Source: a bacterium (GTDB lineage Bacteria > Hydrothermota > Tepidihabitantia > SM23-42 > JAOAFX01). Taken from it: a stretch of 56,770 nucleotides of DNA. The notes under the pieces were generated by a model, which was given only the letters and a program-made list of their open reading frames with translations, did not search any database and was not told where the DNA came from. The position numbers were made by a program, and so were the translations under genes. Each line of letters begins with the position of its first letter. The stretch's first letter is position 1. Below are positions 27,423 to 36,185 of this stretch, piece by piece. The stretch spans positions 1 to 56,770 of the forward strand of contig DASVHD010000045.1 in NCBI GenBank assembly GCA_036382775.1. The letters run 5' to 3'.

Positions 27423-28409
27423 TTATCTGAGGGTTACTCCTATAATACCATTATGCGTAGGATATTCCTGAAGGAAATTGTAGTCATAGTGAAGATAAAA
27501 TATGCCTAACTTAAGGGTGAAACCGGCCATTGCCCGGTGTTCATTCTGGGCTGACATTGTGACGTTTATTTCCTCGGTTTGAGGTACGGAACCTCCCCCG
27601 GATTCCGGGATCTCATACTCAAAATTATAATGGAAGTAGATCTTTGTCCCTTCCAGGCCGACCCCGATAAAAGGCTCAAAGACGATCAGGTTCTTTGATA
27701 CCAGGAATTGAAGGTTCCAGGTTTGGCTGCTTAGGATATCTGTTCCGGTGGAGTCGATCAAGTGGAACCACTGCATGGCGCCGCCGATCGCCAGGTCAAT
27801 GGGAAGCGGGATGGTTTTCATGAACGGCAGTGAATTTAGGTTCTGCTTGAGCCCAATACCCAGGAAATGTATCCGGGTGTCCTGATAAGTATAAGGAATG
27901 TATCGGATCGCTGCTTCGGTACCGAACATAAGGCCGACATTGAGCTGAGGCATGACAAGGGGAACACCGGAAACGTTAAAGCCGCCGGGTATAAACGGGG
28001 GGATACCGCGGGCATTTTCAGATGCCGGTACATCGGTCCGGTTATCCGGTCCGACTATCGTGCTCACGCTGTCAAGAAAGAGCGTGTCGTATACGAGCAC
28101 ACCACTTTCAAGCGAACATACGACAACTTCGGCTTGATTGAATATCTTTGCCATCTCGGGGATCTGGATCCACATGGCGCGGACGCCGAGATCGAACCCG
28201 AGCAAACTGTGGCTGGTTGCGGAATGGAACAAACCAGTTGAGATCCCGGTTCCAAATGCGGTAACTATGGGTTGGGTATAACCTTCAAGCAGGTTCTGGC
28301 TTACGCTCTTGATCTTTTCGGCAAGCGAGGACTGCGCCTGGATGACCGGCGTCAGGCAGAAAAAGCCAATGACCAGCAATGTAACTGATAATGATGCGCG
28401 AGTTTTCAT
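27423..28409 (-). CDS. Exported barrel-like protein of unknown function
   Basis: A 328-residue protein with a signal peptide (MKTRASLSVTLLVIGFFCLTPVIQAQ). It is followed by alternating hydrophobic/aromatic strands (WNLQFLVSKNLIVFEPFIGVGLEG, given here only as a region near 230-255) that suggest an outer-membrane or periplasmic beta-barrel. A proline-rich loop lies near 130-145. It recalls DUF6588-type proteins of Bacteroidetes-like genomes, but I cannot confirm that. It ends in Arg, not the usual terminal aromatic. The ATG has AAAGGAGG 5-6 nt upstream and lies only 22 nt after the end of tRNA-Asp on the same strand. It is therefore probably released from a tRNA-mRNA co-transcript by tRNA 3' processing. 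Confidence 0.6.
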   Translation of the reverse strand: MKTRASLSVTLLVIGFFCLTPVIQAQSSLAEKIKSVSQNLLEGYTQPIVTAFGTGISTGLFHSATSHSLLGFDLGVRAMWIQIPEMAKIFNQAEVVVCSLESGVLVYDTLFLDSVSTIVGPDNRTDVPASENARGIPPFIPGGFNVSGVPLVMPQLNVGLMFGTEAAIRYIPYTYQDTRIHFLGIGLKQNLNSLPFMKTIPLPIDLAIGGAMQWFHLIDSTGTDILSSQTWNLQFLVSKNLIVFEPFIGVGLEGTKIYFHYNFEYEIPESGGGSVPQTEEINVTMSAQNEHRAMAGFTLKLGIFYLHYDYNFLQEYPTHNGIIGVTLR

Positions 28410-28431
28410 TTCATACCTCCTTTAAAAGCTG

Positions 28432-28506
28432 CGGGGCCGACGAGACTCGAACTCGCGACCTCCTGCGTGACAGGCAGGCGTTCTAACCAAACTGAACTAC
28501 GGCCCC
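28432..28506 (-). tRNA. tRNA-Asp (anticodon GUC)
   Basis: 75 nt. The acceptor GGGGCCG pairs with CGGCCCC, with discriminator G. The anticodon arm is CCTGC-CTGTCAC-GCAGG and the T arm is GCGAG-TTCGAGT-CTCGT. CCA is not encoded. The first base of the tRNA is only 8 nt past a perfect -10 box, so the primary transcript should begin at or 1-2 nt before the mature 5' end. Confidence 0.95.
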
Positions 28507-28513
28507 TGTCGCA

Positions 28514-28541
28514 ATTATATTCATTATCGAATATTAGTCAA
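28514..28541 (-). promoter_or_regulatory. Promoter of tRNA-Asp and the barrel-like gene
   Basis: Minus-strand TTGACT (28541-28536), 16-bp spacer, TATAAT (28519-28514). Seven bases separate the -10 box from the tRNA 5' end. Confidence 0.85.
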
Positions 28542-28562
28542 GGGGAGTCGATTCTTTGACCT

Positions 28563-28589
28563 TGACTACGCCTGTGATTTTATTATATT
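28563..28589 (+). promoter_or_regulatory. Probable promoter of the Cys-cluster protein gene
   Basis: TTGACT (28563-28568) and TATATT (28584-28589) with a 15-bp spacer. The ATG at 28601 follows after 11 nt, with no Shine-Dalgarno. Weaker than the other promoters listed. Confidence 0.5.
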
Positions 28590-28600
28590 ATTTAAATAAA

Positions 28601-29305
28601 ATGACAAAGAAAATAAAAAAGAAAAAAGCAACGGGAAAAAAGTCCAGGTCACCGCCATTCAATTACTGCGACTACCGCTGTGAACGGTGCGCCGAGCAGG
28701 AAAACTGCCGCGTCTACAAGGACGACCGTGACCGCATGCTTGAACACTATGTCAAGGGCGAGGACCCGTATGATCCCAAGGTCTTTGCCGATGATCTGAA
28801 AGAGATCTTTGAAAAAACCAGTAAAATGATATCCAGAATGGCAGAAGAGGAAAATATCGACCTCGGCGCGGTCCCTGAGGAAGAGGTCCCTAAAGCCGAT
28901 CCTGATTCGTATATCATATACCGCCTGGCCCATCAGTACTGCATGGACGCCCACGCGCTGGTAAAGAAAAAGCGGCACGAAGGGATCCCCCAGTGCATCG
29001 AAGAGGAATGGGGCGATTTCGTTTGGTATCATACGCTGCTGCCAGCCAAAACAGCAAGGCTGGTTTCCGGCTTTATCGATGATGACCTGGAAAGGGAATG
29101 GCGCAAGGCTGAAGAGGACGGTACGATCAGCGTCATCGTGAAAAGCATCACTCTTTCCCGACAGGCATTGCAGGTCATGCTTGACGAACTGCCCGATGAT
29201 CTCCATGATATCGCGGATCTCCTTGAGCTGCTGGGCCGGTTCGAAAAACAACTGCAGACCGATATGCGACAAAAGGTCGGCGGGGAAACCTTAAAAAATA
29301 AGTGA
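28601..29305 (+). CDS. Hypothetical protein with N-terminal Cys cluster
   Basis: A 234-residue cytosolic protein I do not recognise. A lysine-rich start (residues 2-15) is followed by a compact Cys motif, CDYRCERCAEQENC (C-x3-C-x2-C-x5-C, about 23-36). This could bind zinc or an Fe-S cluster. The rest is acidic and helical, with conserved-looking EEEWGDFVWYH and DDLHDIADLLELL segments. I chose the ATG at 28601 over an upstream in-frame TTG at 28556, which lies within the promoter. It is followed after 7 nt by the metallo-hydrolase gene, so the two are probably one transcript. The Cys spacing resembles proteins of anaerobes annotated only as hypothetical. Function unknown. Confidence 0.7.
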   Translation: MTKKIKKKKATGKKSRSPPFNYCDYRCERCAEQENCRVYKDDRDRMLEHYVKGEDPYDPKVFADDLKEIFEKTSKMISRMAEEENIDLGAVPEEEVPKADPDSYIIYRLAHQYCMDAHALVKKKRHEGIPQCIEEEWGDFVWYHTLLPAKTARLVSGFIDDDLEREWRKAEEDGTISVIVKSITLSRQALQVMLDELPDDLHDIADLLELLGRFEKQLQTDMRQKVGGETLKNK

Positions 29306-29312
29306 CCGATCA

Positions 29313-30143
29313 TTGAAGAAACAATTTTCTTCGCAGCCGCGCAAAGCCAAAGTGAAAGGTAAGCTCAAAGCGCCCGACGGAATAACATTCCTGGGGACGG
29401 GCGGCGCGCGTTTTGTCATCGCCAAGCAGCTGCGGGCGACCGGCGGCATGTTGTTCAGGATCGGCGGCAAGAACGTGCTGGTCGATCCGGGACCGGAGTC
29501 GCTGTGCCGGTTGCTTTCATACGTGCCGGGAGTGACGCCTGATAAGCTTGACTGCATAATTTTGTCGCACAAGCACATTGACCATTCGGCCGATGTCAAT
29601 GTCTACCTGGACGCGCTATCCGAGGGTGGCTTTAAGAAGCGAGGGCTACTGGTGGCTCCGCAGGACGCGTTCGGGCAAGACGGCGTGATCTATAATTACC
29701 TGCTGGATTTCATGAAGGAAATAAAGATCATAAAACCGGGTTTGTCATTCACGCTCGACGGTTTGGAATTCACATTTCCTGTCCGGCACGATCACCGCGT
29801 CGAAACGTATGGTTTTAAACTGGGATACGCCGGATATGCGGTGTCATACATAACGGATACGCGTTTTTTTAAGGAATTGATCGATGCTTACCGGGCGGAT
29901 ATCATTATCATGAACTTGATCAAGCTTGAGCCGTCCGATATCGATCATCTGTCCGTGCCAGACTGCGTCGAACTGATAAAAGGCATAAGACCAAAAGCCG
30001 CCATCATCACGCATTTTGGCATGACCATTATCAGGGCTGGTCCATGGAACATCGCGCGTCAGCTGACGAAAGAAACCGGGGTCAAAGTGCTTGCGGCCGA
30101 GGACGGCAGACACTACGAGATAAGCAAGCTGTTAGCTACCTAA
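29313..30143 (+). CDS. Metallo-beta-lactamase-fold hydrolase
   Basis: A 276-residue cytosolic enzyme of the MBL superfamily. It begins with the strand ITFLGTGGARF (about residue 24), has the Zn-binding motif SHKHIDH near 89-95 (HxHxDH), further ligand candidates PVRHDHRVE and YITDTR, and a late ITHFGM. The pattern is that of RNase Z-like/UlaG-like hydrolases; the substrate is unknown. The start is TTG at 29313, because no ATG lies between the previous stop and the conserved first strand. There is no clear Shine-Dalgarno, so translation probably depends on termination of the gene 7 nt upstream. A long hairpin follows the stop. Confidence 0.8.
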   Translation: MKKQFSSQPRKAKVKGKLKAPDGITFLGTGGARFVIAKQLRATGGMLFRIGGKNVLVDPGPESLCRLLSYVPGVTPDKLDCIILSHKHIDHSADVNVYLDALSEGGFKKRGLLVAPQDAFGQDGVIYNYLLDFMKEIKIIKPGLSFTLDGLEFTFPVRHDHRVETYGFKLGYAGYAVSYITDTRFFKELIDAYRADIIIMNLIKLEPSDIDHLSVPDCVELIKGIRPKAAIITHFGMTIIRAGPWNIARQLTKETGVKVLAAEDGRHYEISKLLAT

Positions 30144-30148
30144 TCAAA

Positions 30149-30202
30149 ATCCCCCTTCGTCCCCCTTTTTAAAGGGGGATAAGAGGGGGATAAGATTTTT
30201 TA
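30149..30202 (+). terminator. Bidirectional hairpin terminator
   Basis: The outer stem ATCCCCCTT pairs with AGGGGGAT. The inner stem CCCCCTTT pairs with AAAGGGGG. It is followed on the plus strand by AAGATTTTTTA. It sits between convergent genes ending at 30143 and 30221. The CCCCCTT/AAGGGGG core also looks like a dispersed-repeat unit. Confidence 0.7.
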
Positions 30203-30220
30203 GGATGTGAGTATATTAAA

Positions 30221-31768
30221 TTATATTTTCACGACCTTGACCGTGTGCGTTTTCCCACTACAGTCGGCTTTCAATATATAAGCGCCGTTAGGCAGCGGCC
30301 GGCCGGCATCGTCCTTGAAATCCCACTGAATTATTCTGTTCCCGGTCGTTGAGATCCCCGACCATAATGTCCTGACCGATTGGCCCAAGCTGTTGTAGGC
30401 GACAAGGTTGACCGGTGAGCGTATCGATACATTCATTTCGATCACTACGGAATTACCAGACGGGTTGCCCCGGACAACGAGCCGGTTATTAACCGCCGCC
30501 TGTTGTCGCTGTTCAGCGACCGCGTAATTATGGCCCGTCGGTTTGAGGAACGGGTCGCTAAGCAGGGTCATGCCGTAATGCCAGCATAGCTCATCGAAAG
30601 TCACGCCGTCCGATGTGATATATGTGAACCAGTCCTTGAACGCTTCTCCCAACGTCTTTTGCTGTGAAAGCGGTTCATAGAAGTAATAAAATTCAAGCAT
30701 GCTGCCGGTTTTTGTCGAACCCACTTCGCCCAGACCATAGCTTTGGTTGAACATCGACTGGCCGCCGCCATACCCACTTGTGGTGTAGCGCGAGAAGGAG
30801 CATGCAAAATGGTTGTAGAAATTAGCCGGGGGGTTCTGCGACGCGTACTCAGAGGAATAGTAGTAGTCATAGCTGCCGCCGTTATTGTAGACGAACTGAT
30901 GCAGGTTGGGCGACGAGTGGGCAAAGAGCGCGACCCAGGCCATGGGCGTGTTGAGCTTGACACGGTAGATCGCCGCGCGCGTGGTCTCTTTATCCCAGTA
31001 ATTCATTGTATCAGGATAGAGCAGAGAGACGTTTGCCGACCATTCGGGCCCCCAGTAGTTCCAGTCATCGTCGCAAAAGACTAAAGCCTGATGCTGGAGC
31101 GCTAGAGTATCATAGCGATAAGCGTTGTTCTTTCGGAAATAATTTTTTAAAGTCACGGTATCCGTGCCGATCCCGGTAGGTGTCAAGCGTCCGATAAAGA
31201 TCTCGGGGTTGATCTCGCCTTCATGACCGTCGAATTTACCGTTACCTGCCGCCATCGTGTCCAGCCACGTGCCGTTGAGGTCCATGTAATACAGGTCCAT
31301 GGGAAAATCCGCGTATCCATAGGTGTTGAAGTCATCGGCGACCTCGAACCATGCGACCGGCAGACTTCCGACCAACAACGCGCCTTCGATGTTATTTGTA
31401 TTATACTGGCTCTGCAGGAAAGTGCGGAGCGATTCGGGCGTGCCTCCCGTCATCTGGAAACTGTAGATCGTGTAGCCTTCATACTGAAGGTTGTCAGTAA
31501 GCTGGTCGAGCGCGCCGATCAGCGCCGCGGCGATGCTCTGCTGGCAGATGATAACAACATTGCCCTGCCGTCCGTCGCCCTGAACAAATCGGTCCTGTAA
31601 CCACGAGAAGGTTGTATAAGGGTGCTGGTTGATCCAGTCTTCATACGTTTCCGGATGCGAGCCTGGCGGGCCTGCCCAACGAAGCAGTGGGATCCGGGAA
31701 TAATCAGCGGCAAAAGACAATGTAATTGCTGCTGTTAACAAAATCAAAATTGATGGTTTAGTATTCAT
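30221..31768 (-). CDS. Secreted C25 (gingipain)-like peptidase with T9SS-type sorting domain
   Basis: A 515-residue secreted protein. The ATG at 31768 has AAGGAG upstream and opens a signal peptide (MNTKPSILILLTAAITLSFA). The body resembles the C25/caspase-fold family: an early GALLVGSLPVAWF strand, a candidate catalytic His in ALFAHSSPNLHQF (about residue 290), and Cys in NHFACSFSRYT (about 324). The canonical HGS is HSS here, so catalysis is likely but not proven. The last 85 residues (SVVIEMNVSIRSPVNLVAYN region, then PNGAYILKADCSGKTHTVKVVKI) form an FlgD-like/type-A sorting domain as in T9SS cargo. It follows another cargo gene after 13 nt, so the two form an operon. Gingipains are the classic T9SS cargo, which fits the nearby PorXY. 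Confidence 0.75.
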   Translation of the reverse strand: MNTKPSILILLTAAITLSFAADYSRIPLLRWAGPPGSHPETYEDWINQHPYTTFSWLQDRFVQGDGRQGNVVIICQQSIAAALIGALDQLTDNLQYEGYTIYSFQMTGGTPESLRTFLQSQYNTNNIEGALLVGSLPVAWFEVADDFNTYGYADFPMDLYYMDLNGTWLDTMAAGNGKFDGHEGEINPEIFIGRLTPTGIGTDTVTLKNYFRKNNAYRYDTLALQHQALVFCDDDWNYWGPEWSANVSLLYPDTMNYWDKETTRAAIYRVKLNTPMAWVALFAHSSPNLHQFVYNNGGSYDYYYSSEYASQNPPANFYNHFACSFSRYTTSGYGGGQSMFNQSYGLGEVGSTKTGSMLEFYYFYEPLSQQKTLGEAFKDWFTYITSDGVTFDELCWHYGMTLLSDPFLKPTGHNYAVAEQRQQAAVNNRLVVRGNPSGNSVVIEMNVSIRSPVNLVAYNSLGQSVRTLWSGISTTGNRIIQWDFKDDAGRPLPNGAYILKADCSGKTHTVKVVKI

Positions 31769-31781
31769 GCAATCTCCTTTT

Positions 31782-32645
31782 TTAGCGAATATATTTAATG
31801 TTTTGAACATGGTCTTTATTGCCTTTTAAAATATGCACGAAATAACTGCCTGAAGAGACCTGGATACTTTTTTCATCTGAGCCGTCCCAAACAAGCTGAT
31901 ACTTGCCCTGGGCTGCTGTGGTATTATCGAGCAATGTTCTTACCAGACGACCCGCCGCGTCATAGATAGTTACCTTGAGCGGAGCGGAGATTTCTTCGGC
32001 AGCTACATTAAAGGGGATCGTGACATTGGTATTGCCCGAGGCAGGATTAGGGTAGATTCTGCCGGCGGATTTTATCGCATAAGTGCCTTTTTGATCCTCG
32101 ACCCCCGAGGTATAAGCGTAAACCACCACGTAGGAATCGCTCGAGCTGCCGTAACGTACGATAATGATCTCATCACGGCCGTCGCCGTCCAGGTCCTCAA
32201 GGGTCCCGTTTCCGTAGAATCCGGTTATCAGCGGGCTTTCGTATTCCTGGGTATGCGTTGACGCATCGTAGACCCTGAATCTGCCGTAATAAGAAGGACT
32301 GGAATAATAATAACCTGCGATGACAAGTTCGCCCGCGGCATCATTATCAGTAGTCAAGGGAACGAGCATGCCGTTGCCGTCGATATCGCGGGGGTGGAAC
32401 ACATTGAGGTAGTCATACCCGGGAAATGATATTGTCCAGGCGGAAGTGTAATTGCCATTGTAGAACATGAAGGCGCTGCTGGAACGCGCTTCCAGTTCGA
32501 CCAGGTTATCTGCGTCAATATCAAAGCCATAGGCACCGCCCCATCCGTATTGCCCGAGGTTCGGGCTGGTCCATTCAGCGGTGTACTGGGCAAAGCAAAG
32601 GTTGGTAAATATTAATACTACCATAGTTTTTATATTGAATTTCAT
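31782..32645 (-). CDS. Secreted FG-GAP-type protein with T9SS-type sorting domain
   Basis: A 287-residue secreted protein. The ATG at 32645 (AGAGG upstream) opens a signal peptide (MKFNIKTMVVLIFTNLCFAQ). Residues about 35-185 hold FG-GAP/VCBS-like calcium-binding loops such as DIDADNLVELE, DIDGNGM and DLDGDGRDEIIIV. The C-terminus, from GRIYPNPASGNTNV through KVTIYDAAGRLVRTL to YFVHILKGNK, is a clear type-A sorting domain with an FlgD-like core. It lies 13 nt upstream of the C25-like peptidase gene. Its first motif regions resemble the decayed gene at 36234, which may be a related family member. Likely surface-exposed or released; ligand unknown. Confidence 0.8.
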   Translation of the reverse strand: MKFNIKTMVVLIFTNLCFAQYTAEWTSPNLGQYGWGGAYGFDIDADNLVELEARSSSAFMFYNGNYTSAWTISFPGYDYLNVFHPRDIDGNGMLVPLTTDNDAAGELVIAGYYYSSPSYYGRFRVYDASTHTQEYESPLITGFYGNGTLEDLDGDGRDEIIIVRYGSSSDSYVVVYAYTSGVEDQKGTYAIKSAGRIYPNPASGNTNVTIPFNVAAEEISAPLKVTIYDAAGRLVRTLLDNTTAAQGKYQLVWDGSDEKSIQVSSGSYFVHILKGNKDHVQNIKYIR

Positions 32646-32706
32646 ATAACCTCTTTTTTGTTTAATCGATCTCAGCATATATTGTTTACAGCAATAAACA
32701 AATTTA

Positions 32707-32814
32707 GATTCTTCGCTTCATTCAGAATGACAGATTCAAGTGTCATTCTGAGTTTCGTGAAGCTAAACGAAGAATCTGAGATTGCCACGCGACCTGCGGT
32801 CGCTCGCAATGACA
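32707..32814. repeat. Dispersed palindromic repeats in the 32646-32997 gap
   Basis: An inverted pair (GATTCTTCGCTTCATTCAG ... CGTGAAGCTAAACGAAGAATC region, 32707-32777) encloses facing AGAATGACA and TGTCATTCT. It is followed by a GAGATTGC...CGCAATGACA unit (32778-32814). The rest of this 350-nt gap shows no gene and only a weak promoter-like TTGTTT/TATGCT before the gene starting at 32645. Confidence 0.65.
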
Positions 32815-32997
32815 GAACGGTGGTAATCCCGTTTGCTGCAAACAACAGCAGCATCGGGGCGGAGGGATTTGTCGAGTTCCGCACGACTTGTGCGGGACGC
32901 AGATCCTGTTTCTACCTTCATTAGATAAAAGAAACAGGGAACCCGCGACTACCCTAACTTATCCCCGTACGACTTCTGTAATCCATACGCCTTCAAT

Positions 32998-33071
32998 TCG
33001 GGGCGGAGGGATTTGAACCCACGACCCCATGGTCCCAAACCATGTGCGCTAAGCCGCTGCGCTACGCCCCG
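32998..33071 (-). tRNA. tRNA-Pro (anticodon UGG)
   Basis: 74 nt. The acceptor CGGGGCG pairs with CGCCCCG, giving the C1-G72 pair typical of bacterial tRNA-Pro, with discriminator A. The anticodon arm is CATGG-TTTGGGA-CCATG and the T loop is TTCAAAT. The T stem has one T-T mismatch. CCA is not encoded. Confidence 0.93.
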
Positions 33072-33104
33072 TAAACTTCAGGTTACAGATCCAGTACCTT
33101 GATT

Positions 33105-33132
33105 ATTATATACCTAATTCAGCATGTGTCAA
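33105..33132 (-). promoter_or_regulatory. Promoter of tRNA-Pro
   Basis: Minus-strand TTGACA (33132-33127), 16-bp spacer, TATAAT (33110-33105). The start near 33098 leaves about 27 nt of 5' leader. Confidence 0.85.
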
Positions 33133-33141
33133 GGAAAGGAA

Positions 33142-33390
33142 GTTCTCGACTCTCTCGACTACGCTCGAGACAAGTCCGCTCGAACGGTATTCAGTTTTAT
33201 AGACACCCCTCACCCTTACCCTCTCCCACAAGGGGAGAGGTAATATTATGGAAGATTGGGAGGCAAAATACATGGACTCCCGTTGGAATTGATCCCGTAC
33301 CATGATATGGAATAGGAATGACAGGTGAAAAAAAATGGATTCCCGCTGGAGTTTACCCCGTACTCTGTCTGATACGGGGCGGGAATGACA
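33142..33390. repeat. Cluster of dispersed repeats
   Basis: Fills the gap from tRNA-Pro to the M1 gene. In order: a GTTCTCGAC...CTCGACTACGCTCGAGACA...CGAACGGT unit (33142-33188); a CCCCTCACCC...GGGGAGAGG unit (33206-33240); and two GGATTCCCG...GGAATGACA units (33272-33323, degenerate, and 33336-33390). The same families recur at 40.1-40.5 kb. No gene is seen here. Confidence 0.7.
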
Positions 33391-33401
33391 GCACCGTGGA
33401 A

Positions 33402-36131
33402 TTAAAAACCGATGGACCAGTCGATGGTCCAGTGCGGCTGGCTGGTCGCGAGGTCTTTGTACAGGAACGGAAAATTAACAGAGACCGGACCGATTGCGAT
33501 CTTCAACCCCGCGTCGTAAGCGTCGCGCAGACTTCCGTCGCCTGCGGTTTGATCACGATATATGCCGTAATCTCCGAATAAACGGAACGGGATGTTCCGC
33601 GGTAGTTCCAAACCAATGCAGTACAGTTCGCTGGTCTTGATATGCTGCGTCTGATAGCCGTTCATGTTGCCATCGCCGGTAATATGTACGTGTTCCTGGG
33701 GCGAGAGGTAGCCCTCTTGGCTGAACACGAGGTCTGCCAGCTGCGATATCCTTAGTTTCCCGGCCAGGAAAAACTGCTCCTGGCGGGGAGCCGTGCCAAA
33801 TATCTTTCCGCAGAACAGGCGGGCCTGGACCGGTATCGGGACCGATTTTATTGTCGATACTTCAAGAAAAGCCTTCGCGTAGGTGTAATCGCCGTTCACG
33901 GACCGGTCGGTCAGTGATAAAGAGACAACTACGGACAGATCTTTCGCGATGACCTTCACAGAATTGTCCAGGATCATATTCTCGCCCAGATCCCAGTCCA
34001 GAGAATCCACAAAATCGAACGAATTCAGACGGTAGTAAGCCAGGTTATTTTCTATCGCGATCGATCTCTGGGTTGAGAAAGGGATGCCCAGGTTGGTCAT
34101 AAAACCGCCTTTTATCTTGTCCTCATTATGGGAATTAGAATACTGGGCAAAGATCCGCGAGCGCAAGCCCTTTTTAAATATCACCGGTGTCTGGTAGCTG
34201 AAATTGGGATAGAATCTTCTACTTTTTGTGCCGTAAATAAGACCCGCGATCCACTGGTGACGACCCTTGACAAAGTCAAAATCAATGAATTCGGCACCCG
34301 CCAGGTACAGACCGGGCGTGAAGCCGTTGTCATCGCTGTACCACAGGTAAGGGCAATAAAAGATCTGGTAGGCATCGAACGACGGCAGGGCAAGGATCGG
34401 TTTTATTTCAATACGCCGGGGATAATAGTTATTGTAGTAATTCGTCTCGAGCGCGTAGCCGTAGGGATCGATGTGGACGCGCTTGACTTTTTTTGCGGGT
34501 GCGCAGTCGATGATCATTGTCTTATCGTGCCCATCGACGTGGTAGATCTGGCCGCCAAGCTCGGTCTCAATGAATACATCGACCGGCACGGGGACGTCGC
34601 CGCGGTTGACGATCTCGACCGTGCCTCCGCTTACGCTTTTTATATACCAGTCGCAGAACTCGGTCGTATTGAGAAAACCATGAAAGAACGGCTGCAGGTC
34701 CTGCTGGCTGACCGATTCGCACACGGCGATAAAATCAGCGCTCGATGGATGTTTGTACGCGTACTGCCCGTAATATGTCCGCATGATGCTGTCGAACATC
34801 GGGCGTCCGAGCATGCCCTCGAGATTTTTCAGCATCAGACCGGGTTTGGCATACGCGGCATTAACGTAAGCCAGCGGGAGTTCAGTGAACTCGTAGCTGG
34901 GTGTGAGTACCGGTTTCTCAAGGCCGTTCGTTTGAGTGAGGTAATAAAATAAACGCTGATAATATGGTTCGGTGAGCGGCGGCAGGAAAGGCGATTTCAA
35001 CAACGATCCCTGCTCGCCATATTTATCTTCAAAATAGCGCATTTCGACGTAAGTGGTGAAGCCTTCGTCGAGCCAGGCTTCGTCGGTCTCGTTATTGCCG
35101 ATCACACCGTAGAACCACTGGTGGCCGATCTCGTGGGCAATGGCCTGTTCGAAAACGCGCGTGATAGGATCTTCGTCTAAGCCAATGATGACCAGTTGGG
35201 GATATTCCATGCCGCCGCCACTGGAGGCGTATCCATCCACGATACTCAAGGTTTTGTACGGGTAAGGACCGAACCATCTTTCGTAACGCTGGACCGCGTC
35301 GACCGCATACGTGGACGCGTTCTTCCATTTTTTACGGTCCTTAGCCGTAAAAAAAACGTCGATCGAAATATCACCGACCATCGTCTGCTCGACGTGAAAA
35401 TCAGGGTCGCACACCCAGGCGAAATCATGGACATTCTCGGCGCTGAACCGCACGGTCTTGCGACCGGCCGAAGGTGGTTTTATATCATCACGGATCAGTG
35501 AACGCGTGAATTCCACGTCGGCTGAATCCACCCGTTCACCCGTGACCGCGATCACGTAATTGCCGGGCAGCTCGATCGATACGTCAAACTGGCCGTACTC
35601 ACCGTAAAATTCGCCCAGCGCGTGATATGGGTCATTATGCCATCCGGCCTGGTCATAAACACACGGTTTTGGATACCATTGGGACATCTCAAAGTGATCC
35701 TTGCGGTAGCCCATCCGCGATGTAATGCGCGGAATCTTAACGCCGCAATCTATACGCATGGTCAAAGAATCGCCGGGCATCAGCGTTCCGGACAGGGCTA
35801 CGGCCATGATCGTTTCATTGATCAAGCAGGACAGGGACTCATCGTTTGCGGTGATGCCGTAGATGTCTATGAAGCTGCGATCCCTGACCGGTACATCCAT
35901 TATCGTTGAGAAGGAGATCTTTTTCATTTCCCGGGCGAATGTGGTGTTATCATCGCGAAAAGCGTTAGGGTACAGGTGGAAGTATATCGTGTCCAGGGGA
36001 GAGGGTGAATTATTGTGATATGTGACATACTCTATACAATTCAAAAACTTGCGCTCGGTGTCGAGGTCTGCGCTGATCGCATAAGAGACGTACTGCTGCC
36101 ACGCCGCGGCCAGTACCAGGATCAGGATCAT
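33402..36131 (-). CDS. M1-family metallopeptidase with C-terminal barrel-like domain
   Basis: A 909-residue envelope protein. A short signal-like N-terminus is followed by an M1 aminopeptidase fold to about residue 560. The exopeptidase-type motif SGGGMEYPQ lies near 305, the zinc site is HEIGHQW with a downstream E in DEAWLDEGFT (about 325-350), and a catalytic-type Tyr region follows. Residues about 580-909 are not the usual M1 C-terminal helical domain. They are alternating aromatic/polar strands ending WTIDWSIGF, whose terminal Phe is the outer-membrane beta-barrel insertion signal. I infer a peptidase tethered to an outer-membrane barrel. Translation is apparently leaderless: the ATG follows the -10 box by 7 nt with no Shine-Dalgarno. 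Divergent from the decayed FG-GAP gene. Confidence 0.85.
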   Translation of the reverse strand: MILILVLAAAWQQYVSYAISADLDTERKFLNCIEYVTYHNNSPSPLDTIYFHLYPNAFRDDNTTFAREMKKISFSTIMDVPVRDRSFIDIYGITANDESLSCLINETIMAVALSGTLMPGDSLTMRIDCGVKIPRITSRMGYRKDHFEMSQWYPKPCVYDQAGWHNDPYHALGEFYGEYGQFDVSIELPGNYVIAVTGERVDSADVEFTRSLIRDDIKPPSAGRKTVRFSAENVHDFAWVCDPDFHVEQTMVGDISIDVFFTAKDRKKWKNASTYAVDAVQRYERWFGPYPYKTLSIVDGYASSGGGMEYPQLVIIGLDEDPITRVFEQAIAHEIGHQWFYGVIGNNETDEAWLDEGFTTYVEMRYFEDKYGEQGSLLKSPFLPPLTEPYYQRLFYYLTQTNGLEKPVLTPSYEFTELPLAYVNAAYAKPGLMLKNLEGMLGRPMFDSIMRTYYGQYAYKHPSSADFIAVCESVSQQDLQPFFHGFLNTTEFCDWYIKSVSGGTVEIVNRGDVPVPVDVFIETELGGQIYHVDGHDKTMIIDCAPAKKVKRVHIDPYGYALETNYYNNYYPRRIEIKPILALPSFDAYQIFYCPYLWYSDDNGFTPGLYLAGAEFIDFDFVKGRHQWIAGLIYGTKSRRFYPNFSYQTPVIFKKGLRSRIFAQYSNSHNEDKIKGGFMTNLGIPFSTQRSIAIENNLAYYRLNSFDFVDSLDWDLGENMILDNSVKVIAKDLSVVVSLSLTDRSVNGDYTYAKAFLEVSTIKSVPIPVQARLFCGKIFGTAPRQEQFFLAGKLRISQLADLVFSQEGYLSPQEHVHITGDGNMNGYQTQHIKTSELYCIGLELPRNIPFRLFGDYGIYRDQTAGDGSLRDAYDAGLKIAIGPVSVNFPFLYKDLATSQPHWTIDWSIGF

Positions 36132-36138
36132 CGCGTTA

Positions 36139-36166
36139 ATTATACGGATTTGATTGGAATATTCAA
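36139..36166 (-). promoter_or_regulatory. Promoter of the M1-barrel gene, leaderless layout
   Basis: Minus-strand TTGAAT (36166-36161), 16-bp spacer, TATAAT (36144-36139), then 7 nt (TAACGCG) and the ATG at 36131. Confidence 0.75.
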
Positions 36167-36185
36167 GGGTATCCCGCCGCAGGAC

